Shown here: positions 1-26,949 of the stretch, piece after piece
How positions within the stretch are numbered: position 1 is the first letter of the stretch
Layout of the letters: the number at the start of each line of letters is the position of its first letter
NCBI GenBank assembly: GCA_008921705.1
Contig: VFFE01006978.1
Coordinates: 1,082,255 to 1,146,254, forward strand
Length of the DNA stretch: 64,000 nt
From: Burhinus oedicnemus
Taxonomy: Eukaryota; Chordata; Aves; Charadriiformes; Burhinidae
Reading direction: 5' to 3'
Notes under the pieces: model-generated
Told to the model about the DNA's origin: nothing
What the model saw: only the letters and a program-made list of their open reading frames with translations
Database searches by the model: none
Made by a program: the position numbers and the translations under genes

Positions 1-3000
1 GACTGATCGATACAGGGAAACATCGTACTCCCAAATACCATAAGGGATATGTGTTGTTATTCCTTTTAGTAAAGTGTAATTCTAGATGTGCTGGATTGTG
101 CTTTTATGCAAAGAGTCAGGTGAGTTCAAAGCAGCCCGTGAGCCAGTCCCAGCCTCTGAAACCCCATGGGGTGGTTGGCCATAGCTCCATGCCTGCTTTG
201 GGGATACGGACCCAGGGCAACGCTTCTTCCTTGTGTGGAGGACGAGCATGTTTGGGGGCCCTCCTGGGTCCCGCTGCCATCCTGGAGAGCAGGGGCTGGG
301 ATGCACACCTCGTCTTCCAGGCAGCAAGGAGGTGGGTAGGTCCTTCTCCCCTTGCATTGCACCTGGGCAATGGCACCCCCTTTGCTACCACAGCTCTGGC
401 CTGCTGCGCCGACTTGCTGACTCCTAACTTGTATTTTTAGTGTTTGCTTAAAAACAGCCACAGAGCCTGAATGAGATTGTCCCCATCAGCCCCTCCTTCC
501 CATTCACTTAGCATTTCTCCCCAGTTCTGCCCTCAATCATAACAAAATGGCCAACATATTCTGCTTTCACTGTAATAACACTCACTGTATCCAAAATACC
601 CAGACAACTTGAACAATACAGCCGAAATAGTCGCAATTAACATTCAGCCAAGCTCTTCTAAGGCCAGTCCTGCTCATTTGGTCCAATCCCGTTAAACTCA
701 GGGGGCCTCCTTTTCCAGCTGAGGTTTAATTGTTTGCTTTCCAATTCTCTCTGTAGATTCATCCTAGTCAGCTATATGCTCCACAAGTCCAAACACTGAG
801 CTATGGTTAGCATATTTCTGTACAGAGTATTTTTAACTTTCTAGTAGCTACAGCTCACAACCATTAGTTTCTTCTCTCTGTGCTTATTAGAGGAAACACT
901 TGTGGAAGATGTGTCACCTTCTGGACCTCAGAGGCGCACGTAGTTCCAAACAGGCACAAGCAAAATATGTTTTTTCCACTTCTTGCAAGCAGAAATGAAG
1001 TTAATTTGTTTGGAAAACTCCTGCTAAAGGAAATGTCGTTCAACAATTCTGTTGAAGCTATCAAAAGCAAAACCAAACGGATTTGAAAACTTAGCACAGG
1101 TCACAGACACAGTCTGTGAGACGAGTAGTAACTATTCTTATAGGTAGTAAGAACCAGAACCAGAGCATAGCTTAAATTGTGGTTTTAGGCTGAATTACAT
1201 CCCCTTCCAGTTCCATGAGTGAAATACATTGGAGCATATTCATATTAGCCCCTACATTTTCCGGTAAAAAAAAAGTTTAAAACTTTAAACCTAAAGAACA
1301 GACAGCAGTTTAAGCCAGTTTGAGGGGCTGTTGCTTTCTCTGTACCCTGGTGACCAGGCAGAAAACAAGAGGTTTTGCTGTGGTTTCTGATGGCTGAGCA
1401 GGGAGGAGGTGCTGAGATCTTGGCTTCTGGTCCAGGCATGACAGACCTTTCCTACCAGCCCAGGCGTAACCCCGTTAACAAACTGAAAGAGAGAGGAAAA
1501 TGCAAAACATTTTGTCTGCCCTCTCAAGATGAACCTTGCTGGTAATTTGTGTCCAAGCTGATTTTTTTCTTTAAAGGGTTAAATAATTCAAAAGCAGTGT
1601 GAAAAGGTTTATTTTAGATAAAAGGCAATGTTTTGACTGATATGAGCTTTTTTGGAGGGAAGGAGTTTGGCTTAGTGTAGAAGCTGAAACACTTCGATTT
1701 ATGTAATGTTTCCGAAAGCTGTGATCACTACAGATGGGTTGGTGGTCTGTGGGAACTGGTACTGCGTAGGGTGTCACATTAGGGGCAAGCCGAGAACAGC
1801 TAGGGAAAAGCTCTCAAGCCAGCTGAGCCCTGATGAGTTTTCCTCTCCCAGCACTCCCAGGGCTCTGATAATCCGCCTCTGTTGGATTTAGCTGTGACAC
1901 CATGAGATACTACTGCTGTAACCGCTCTTGTCTGCCTTTCTGCTGGGGTCACTGGCCTCCAGAAGTAAGGGCAATGTAAGTTTATAAGGCTGTGCTGGCC
2001 ATGGAGCTGGGATCTGACATCCTTAGTGTCCATGCAACGGCATGCCATCTGCATCATAAAGAGATGCTGTTAAACCTGAGGGAGCCTGACATAAAACACG
2101 GGAGCATCTACCTTACCTTTACTGTTGTCAAGTTCATTACAGGAACTATGGTAGTTGCTGAGTAAGTGCTGATTGAGTTTGTTTGGGGCCAACAGCTTCC
2201 AAGCTGTGACAGCAGAAAGCCCTGCATTAGCTATCCAAACATTCATCTGGGTTTTGGGACAGGATCTGCTTAAAGCCAGCTTGGTTAAGCTGCAACCGTG
2301 ACTTGAAGGGCCGAGTGGCAATTCTTACTGCTAACCTCAGAACTGATCCATTAGCAAGGTTTATTGCTTCCGTGGAGGTCTGTGGAACTGGCTCTTTGTG
2401 CTTTGGTCATCGTGAAAGAGGACAAATCCCAGATGAATGAGTAGCCTTAGACCACTTTAGGGTCTGGATAAATGAGCAGAGACACAGAAGCGGGGCTTCA
2501 TTTTAAGCACTTATTCACATACACTTGAATCAGTGTATGATTCACTGTCAGAAAAAACAACCTACAGAAATGTCAGAAGAGTGAAAATGCACTGCTGCAA
2601 GGCTGAAGCAAAGCAAATATATGTAAACCTATAGTAAAACTTTTTTTTTTTGCATTATTTCACAGATGAATATTACAGTTGTGTGCAGCTAAACTTATGT
2701 TTGATTGTCATCAGTAAATGTTAAATGCATGATCCAGATACCATCCTGGTTACTGATGGATGCTAGCAGCAAAGCCCTGAAGTTATCCTGTAATACTGTT
2801 GCATGGTATTAAGTTCAGAGTTTATTGAAAATGCCTAGGTCCTTTTTTTTTTTTTTCTTGCAAATAGTAGTCGCCGTACAGCTTGCCATCACACTGATTT
2901 ACTCTGACAATTGGTTACTTCAGAAAAAGGCTGCTAGCTCTATCCGTATTATGAATACCAAAGAAAATCCTGGTAACATTGGGATTACTCCCATCTACTT

Positions 3001-3500
3001 TGCTACTATTGTGTTACATCTTTAAACACTAAAACTATTATGCCCATCAAGGATGATAAGAAATTTGTACGTAAAGTGTAAGAAATTATTACAGCATGAA
3101 AAAAAAATCCTTACATATATCAGACTACACTACTACTTCCTCCTATTCACCCATTTGGAAATAAAATAAAGTCGTTTGACTCCTTAAAATTCGGTCATCT
3201 GTGACCTTTTAAAATAAGTCAATAACAGCAGTGGAACAACACGTTATGGCCACCTAGCTACAAGCATTTTTTGGGACAATCGGCTTTTTAATTGTTCTTT
3301 TTTTTTGTTTGAAAATACTGATGTCCTTGAATAATGAATTAAAAATTCAATGTGAGCAGCAATAACGGCTGCAAAAAACCAGCCTTTGCCTAAAGTAATC
3401 GAAAAGTGCGAATTATTTGCACAGCCTCTTTGGTCCTGGAGGCTTAAGCGAAATGGATAAACACTGCCAGCGATGACACGAACGAAATGGAAATTGCGGT
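1..3500. other. Upstream flank without recognisable gene
   Basis: No coding pattern is convincing here: open frames are short and overlap on both strands. The only visible structure is T runs near 2641-2651 and 2843-2857. No repeat family was recognised. Confidence 0.6.
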
Positions 3501-3966
3501 ATTCACACGGGGAACGTATATATTTATAGTTTTAACTGCAAATAGAGGGCTGTGCCCGCGAAGCCATTAACACCGGGGCGGGGGGAACCCAACAAAAAGG
3601 ATAAGAAAAGCAAAAAGGGAAAGAAGGCGTCTCCTCCTCGGAGGTGAATTAGCAGCATCCCTTATCTGTGCGCTGGCGGGGACGGGACACGCCTGGCCGG
3701 GACCTGCCGCCGCGGCTCCCTCCGAGCCCTCGGTGAATCAAACGGAGGGAAAAGCCGGCGTCTGCAGGGAGGGGAAGGCAGAGCAAAGCCGGGGTGGGGT
3801 GGGAGTGGGGGGATGGCACTTTTTGCCTGTCGGTGGGGCCCCACACGTCTCGTCGGAAACCTCACCCCCATCTCCTCGGTCTCTATCCTACCTCCCGCGG
3901 CATGCTTGCGCATACCTTCCCAGGCAGGAGCCATCCACCTACTTTTTATAGCAGCGAGGAGCAAGG

Positions 3967-4003
3967 CTATTAATAGGCTATCTAATTACTCCGAGCTGTT
4001 AAC
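3967..4003. promoter_or_regulatory. MEF2 / GATA / homeodomain motif cluster
   Basis: A perfect palindromic MEF2 consensus, CTATTAATAG, lies at 3967-3976. It is followed by a GATA site CTATCT (3978-3983), a homeodomain core CTAATTAC (3982-3989) and GTTAAC, an HNF1-type half site (3998-4003). Another GATA site, CTTATCTG, is at 3661-3668. The cluster is about 1.75 kb upstream of the candidate start site. I recall a heart-region enhancer reported upstream of chicken GATA6; that this is the same element is an inference. Confidence 0.5.
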
Positions 4004-5332
4004 TCTGAAGTCTCTCATTCTGTGATGTGGTTGTTTTGATTTGTTTTTCCAATCCAGTAGGACTTACATTTACAGAACTGGTCAGACTCGCTCTGGAAGA
4101 TGTTATTTTAACGTTTTAAAATCAACTTTCCTTCCAAGCAGGAACAAAGCCCCCAAGTTTTGACATTTCTCACGAAAGCGGCAACTGAAAACATTATGAG
4201 CTCACCTCAAGAGAAGCGTTTTGCTTAGCTAAGATTGCGAATTTCGTTTTTTGTTATTTGGCACTTGGTCTCAGACGTTTCGGTAAGGCAGGTAAATGGC
4301 GGGGGGAAACGGTTTCAAAAGGGAAGGCGAGGGACTGCCACGATGCCGACAGCCACGGAGCGGCTCCGCCGGAGCTGAGCATGGACACGCGTGAAACGGA
4401 GCTACTCCCGCAAAATGTCTCCAGGAGGATGGATTCATTTGGTCCCGTGGAAAACATTTCGCTGGAAGGTTTTAACCAGCTCTGATGGTTTATTTTATTT
4501 CCTGGGCAGAGAAATAAGAAGGCAACAATGCGCGGGGGGGTGGGGTGTTGTCCGGTAGGTTTCGATGCAGAAAACGATATTTTCTTAGTGGTGTGTTCTA
4601 GTGGCAACAACAGGCCCAGGGAATACTTGGTGATGGAGGATTTTGCTTATGTGTTGTGTTTTATATTAAGTGAAAAAGAATTAAGTCTCCGTAACCTCTG
4701 CTGTGGGGATGGGGGCGGAGGCAGAATAGCTAATTGCAGGTCGGATTTGATATTGCCTAACATGAGTGATAAGGAACGGGGGGAGGATGAGGAGAAGCCC
4801 TGCTCTGAAGCGATGGGGAGAAGAAGCGCGGCTCCGCCGTGCCCCGCGTCCCTCCGTTTCCAGCTCTCTCCCACAACGAGCTCTCGCAGCAAGAAACCCG
4901 AGAAACTTTCCCCCGGGCTTTTCGTGTCCGACACAGCAGAAGGGACCCCTGAAAGCCTTCCCCGGCACCCAGGCAGGAGAGGGCAAGGACCCCGTGGGGT
5001 GCCCCACGGCCCTGCGGGGCGGCGGCTCCCGCTCGCCCCGCGGCCCTGTCCCCTGCGGCGAAGCGGCGGGGCCTTGGGGAAGGGTGTGTGTGTGTGTGTG
5101 TTTCCTTTTGGCCTCATCCTACAATTAAAAATAATACATAATATAATATTCGTCACCGCAAGGAATACATGAAACACGACCCCACCGCTTCGTAGCAAGG
5201 GCATTAAAGTACCCTTAGATAAAAGCATCAGAATTAGGCCATTTTCGTCACTTAAAAACAGAGTAGCAACAGAACCAAAACCTTAACTCCTTATTTTCGA
5301 AGCCTGTGGGCATCTGTTGGAAAGAGAGACAA

Positions 5333-5363
<31 letters not shown>

Positions 5364-5370
5364 CCTTTAA

Positions 5371-5390
5371 NNNNNNNNNNNNNNNNNNNN
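5371..5390. other. Assembly gap (20 N)
   Basis: Twenty N bases are flanked by a run of about 24 T on the left and by G6 then A14 on the right. Gap length is probably a placeholder. The true sequence between candidate upstream elements and the promoter is therefore unknown here. Confidence 0.98.
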
Positions 5391-5649
5391 TTGGGGGGAA
5401 AAAAAAAAAAAAAGGAGAAAAACGACACGGGCATCTGGGAGGGCGAATCCCCCCCTCCGGTTTTACCCGCTCCCCGAGCAGGGGGTCCGTTGCGGGCACC
5501 CAGAGGTGCCCCCCCCCTCCTCCCCCTTTCCCCCCACTTCCCCCCCGGCTGCGGCCGCTCCCGCCCCCGGCGCGGCCGCGCTGCGGGCCGGCTGGCCGCC
5601 GGGACTGGCACCCCTGCGGAGCTCCCTGTTTGTTTAGGGCTCGCCGAGC

Positions 5650-5720
5650 CCAATCAGGGCCGGCTGCCTGCAGTTTTCCGGCAGGGCTGAGAGAGGCGCC
5701 TCCTCTCTCCTTTTTATACA
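5650..5720 (+). promoter_or_regulatory. GATA6: Candidate GATA6 core promoter (CCAAT and TATA-like boxes)
   Basis: A CCAAT box lies at 5650-5654 and a TATA-like tttttatac at 5711-5719, about 60 bases apart. That spacing predicts a start site near 5740. The interval is inside a CpG-rich stretch and is followed by a candidate non-coding exon. GATA6 is known to use alternative non-coding first exons, so this may be only one of several promoters. No transcript data support the exact start. Confidence 0.45.
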
Positions 5721-5739
5721 TCGGCCGCCGGCAGCAGCC

Positions 5740-5832
5740 GCTGGACTCGCCGCCGCCTCTCGCCCCCGCCGCACTGGATTTACCGCCCGCCGCGGCCCCG
5801 CGCCCCGGCCCCATGCGGGGCACCGGCAGCAG
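5740..5832 (+). other. GATA6: Tentative GATA6 non-coding first exon
   Basis: GATA6 genes have a non-coding exon 1 upstream of the exon with the start codon. The interval begins about 25 bases downstream of the TATA-like box and ends at a usable donor, cagcag|gtttgg (GT at 5833-5834). It contains one ATG at 5813. The 5' edge is a guess from promoter spacing, and other donors in this GC-rich region are possible. Confidence 0.3.
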
Positions 5833-6019
5833 GTTTGGCCCCTCGCTTCTCGTTTCCTTCTCCCCTCCCCGATCCGCTGCCCCGATTTCCCTTTTTCTTC
5901 CCCGCTCTTCTGCTCCTGCCTCTCTGCCGCTCCGGGAGGCAAGCGGCGCGGCGGCGGCTGCGCCTGGCTGGGGGAGCCCGAGGGAGACTCTGTGGGCAAA
6001 CATCCGATGCCTGGAGCCC

Positions 6020-6084
6020 TTATCTGCCGGAGCCTTATCTCCCAGTTATCTCGCAGGAGGGAGAGACGTATTTGGTGCCTATCT
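6020..6084 (-). promoter_or_regulatory. Cluster of four GATA-binding motifs
   Basis: TTATCT occurs at 6020-6025, 6035-6040 and 6046-6051, and CTATCT at 6079-6084. Read on the minus strand these are AGATAA three times and AGATAG once, all in the same orientation. They lie about 190-250 bases downstream of the candidate first-exon donor. Autoregulation or cross-regulation by GATA factors is an inference. Confidence 0.6.
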
Positions 6085-6499
6085 GCGAGGGGGCTCTGTG
6101 TGTGTGTGTGTGTCCGTGTGTCCTGTATTCATGTGCCTATGGTTTTCTGGAGAGCCCCGAGGTGGGCTGAGAGCGGAGAGCCTCGCCGCCCGCTTCTCTT
6201 GCTGTCACTTCTCTGCGTCCCCTTTCGCTTTCTGCCCCTTCTCCCAGAGGCTGGGCACCGGGGGTTCTGTGTCTGTCTGTCTGTCCGGCCTGTCTCATGC
6301 TGGCGGCTCTGGGATGCGACCGGTCTCGGCGGGGGTTCCGGCGCCGCGGCTGGCTGCGGGATGGGTGCCATCCCCCAAAGGCGTGCTCGGGCTTGGGGCA
6401 GGACCCCAGCCAGGGCTCGTCCCGGTCCCTGTCCCGGCGCCGCCGCGCACACGTCGGGGCCCGGCCCGTGCGCATCTCACGGCTCCCGGGTGCCTTTCC

Positions 6500-6534
6500 C
6501 TCCTCCTCCTCCTCCTCCTCCTCCTCCTCCTCCT
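6500..6534 (+). repeat. (TCC)n trinucleotide run
   Basis: About eleven uninterrupted TCC units lie in the presumed intron 1. The reverse strand would read GGA repeats. It is non-coding in the GATA6 model. Confidence 0.9.
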
Positions 6535-7247
6535 TTCCGTGACCTTGGGCTGGAAACAAGCAAACAAGCGAGGCGATGCGCGGAAAAGCTAACATCGGTC
6601 TTCGGAGAAGTAACCTTAAAGGGATCGCCTTACTAATTGTTTTCTTCGTGGAACCGAGTCAAATGACTCATTCATTGAAATAATCATAATAATAACAACA
6701 ACAGCAGCAGCCAAGGAAGGGGCTTTGGCACAGACCGGGAAAAATGCCCCTTTTCCTCCCTTCGTCCCACTCTCTCCCCACTCCCTCCCGCCCACCTTCC
6801 CTCCGGCGTGTTTCACGTTCAAATCCGGAGTCCGAGATGTGGAGGGAGAGGGGAGCAGCCCGGGAGCAGCCAGGGGGCGGCGCGGGGAGCGGGGCCGGAG
6901 CCCGCAGCCCTGTCCCCGCGGGACCGCGCTCCGCGGCCGGCGGCCCCGGGCCCGTGTTGACCTGGGCTGCCTGATCCCATTCCGCCGGGGCGAGGGACAA
7001 CAGCGCCGAGGCGACATGACTGATTAAGCGCTCAGAGGGTCCAGATAAGCCCTGATGAATCTCATTAAGAGAAGGAGACGGGCTGTCCTGTTTGCTAACT
7101 TTGTTATTATTATTTCTCTCCCCCCCCCTCCCCTGCTCTTTTGTGTCCTCCTTCCCCGCCCTGCCCTGCGGACCCCCCCTCTACTCCTCCTCCTCCTCCC
7201 CTCCTCCCCCTTCTCCATCCACACCCAGAGCCTAGAAGGGGACCTGG

Positions 7248-25520
<18,273 letters not shown>

Positions 25521-25783
25521 CCCAGCGTGAGGGAAGCTGGATCCCGGCGCTGTGCGGCAGCTCCCAGATGTCCACGCACGGTTTCTTCTGCAGAGCGGTC
25601 GCGGTGGCAGCGAGAGTGCTGGCAAAGACCATTCCTCTGAAATTGTTTCCGTGCCTTGGCGGCAGAGGTGTTTTTCAGCCTCCGAAAGAGGCTCTGCCGA
25701 AGCATCCAGTTCCTCATCTATGCAAGAAAAATATAGGGAAAGCAAATGTCCACTGGGGATAGCTAATGCAGCTTCACACTCTC

Positions 25784-25836
25784 AGAAAAAAAAAAAAAGA
25801 AAAAGAAAAAAAAAGAAAAAGAAAAAAAAAGAAGAG
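25784..25836 (+). repeat. Polypurine (A-rich, AnG) tract in the 3' UTR
   Basis: A continuous run of A with single spaced G bases begins about 265 bases after the GATA6 stop codon. It is low-complexity and prone to slippage. Confidence 0.9.
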
Positions 25837-26368
25837 ATAAACCTAGACCTATTGATAGATTCCAGAAATACATCCTTGACTTACCCAGCAGCGCTGCCTT
25901 TCTGATTGTATAATTGTTTTCACTCTCTCATCTCCTCCTCCCCCAAGAAATCGGTGGAACTCATCGGTGTTGGGGAGGGAGTACCAAAGGCTTTAATTAC
26001 TAGAGATAGTGAGATACTTTATAACGAGCATCAGAAGTGCGTACTGCTTGAGTTGGCCCAGACGTCTCACACAGAACATTTGATGTCTTCACCCTGTGGG
26101 TTCTCTCCTCGTGCACCCTCCGTCTCCAGCGTGCCTTGCTCTGTTCTTCAGAGCCCAGCTATGCCCCTGGAAGAAATCACAACATTTGGTACAAGTCTCA
26201 CAAGGTCCAGCTTGATAAGGAGATTTTGGTTGTTTTTTTTTTTTTTTGGTTTAAAATATTTACTCACTTTGCAAGACTGCTATATAACTTTTGAAGTACA
26301 CTGTGACTGAGGTTTATGAAAGTTCGTATTTTCTGGCTGAACTGTATAGAGTCAGTCAAAATTTGTAA

Positions 26369-26376
26369 ACAGGGTA
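26369..26376 (+). promoter_or_regulatory. miR-10 family 8mer seed match
   Basis: ACAGGGTA matches positions 2-8 of the miR-10 family plus the A opposite position 1. It lies in the predicted GATA6 3' UTR. Confidence 0.5.
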
Positions 26377-26421
26377 GCAATCAGATATTTTTCTTCCATA
26401 TATACAATAATTTTTTTAAAG

Positions 26422-26430
26422 AAGTGCAAT
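26422..26430 (+). promoter_or_regulatory. miR-25/32/92/363 family seed match
   Basis: AAGTGCAAT pairs with positions 2-10 of miR-92a; the base opposite position 1 is T, so it is a 7mer-m8 extended upstream. It lies 46 bases past the miR-10 site. Confidence 0.5.
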
Positions 26431-26445
26431 TTGCGTTGCAGCAAT

Positions 26446-26453
26446 CAGTGTTA
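26446..26453 (+). promoter_or_regulatory. miR-141/200a family 8mer seed match
   Basis: CAGTGTTA is a full 8mer for the AACACUG seed. It lies 15 bases past the miR-92 site. Confidence 0.5.
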
Positions 26454-26785
26454 AATCATTTGCATAAGATTTAACAATGGTTTTTATACGAATGAATGAA
26501 TGTAAACATTTTAACTTAATGGTACGTAAATAATTTAAAAGAAAAACTTAACTAGGTATCCTTAGGCTTTTTAGTGCAACAAAACCCCATCCACTTTCTG
26601 TATTTGTAGTTGTTAAAGCAAGAGTTTCAAAGAACAAGCCTTCTCTCAGGAAAATTGCCCTAACCGTTTGCTCAGAAGTATTGTACAAAAATGCAAATGC
26701 ATCCCCCAGATTTTTTTGCCATTGAATAAGTATGTGCTGGAAAGAAACAAATCACAATGAAACTTTACTACCTAACTGATACATA

Positions 26786-26793
26786 TGTAAATA
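26786..26793 (+). promoter_or_regulatory. Pumilio response element
   Basis: TGTAAATA fits the TGTANATA consensus recognised by PUM proteins. It lies about 135 bases upstream of the polyadenylation signal. Confidence 0.4.
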
Positions 26794-26926
26794 CTCCATA
26801 AGATATTTAGGCATCTTGAAAATGTAGGATGCAATCTGTATAGTGTGACTGATGCATAGTTAGGTTGGTTTCCATTGGTTTTTAAGTGGGATGTCATTTG
26901 GAAAGTTGTTTCATCAGAGCTTTACA

Positions 26927-26932
26927 AATAAA
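26927..26932 (+). terminator. GATA6: Polyadenylation signal AATAAA
   Basis: A canonical hexamer is followed within about 20-40 bases by a T/GT-rich stretch (26941-26966), the usual downstream element arrangement. Cleavage is predicted near 26948. Confidence 0.7.
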
Positions 26933-26949
26933 AGGGTATCATTTTGGGA

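Larger units (their letters stand above)
3501..5640. other. CpG-rich upstream region of GATA6
   Basis: GC content and CpG frequency rise from about 3540, and again from about 4770 towards the promoter. The region holds the MEF2/GATA cluster, a (GT)n run at 5083-5100 and the assembly gap. In mammals an antisense RNA (GATA6-AS1) starts divergently from this side, but I see no sequence feature that proves one here. Confidence 0.5.
5833..7228 (+). other. GATA6: GATA6 intron 1 (if the exon 1 call is right)
   Basis: This is a GC-rich intron with four GATA motifs (6020-6084), a (GT)n run (6096-6113), a trinucleotide TCC run (6500-6534) and another GATA site, AGATAA, at 7043-7048 inside a less GC-rich block (7015-7110). 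The 3' end is a long pyrimidine tract (7110-7226) leading to the acceptor AG at 7227-7228. No coding exon is seen. Confidence 0.4.
25521..26948 (+). other. GATA6: GATA6 3' untranslated region
   Basis: From the stop codon, AT-rich sequence runs about 1.43 kb to the only AATAAA I see in the interval. This is close to the length I recall for the human 3' UTR. It contains an A/G-rich tract (25784-25836), strong seed matches for miR-10, miR-92/25 and miR-141/200a families between 26369 and 26453, and a Pumilio-type element (26786-26793). Transcript ends are inferred. Confidence 0.75.

Noticed and set aside
4528..5172. Overlapping long open frames on both strands upstream of GATA6
   Set aside because: The GC-rich stretch lacks stops on both strands; there is no domain, and it ends in a (GT)n run. 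A divergent non-coding RNA is possible but not shown.
5306..6592. Long plus-strand open frame through the assembly gap
   Set aside because: It spans N bases, is rich in Pro/Arg/Gly from GC composition, includes (GT)n and (TCC)n runs, and covers the promoter and presumed first intron.
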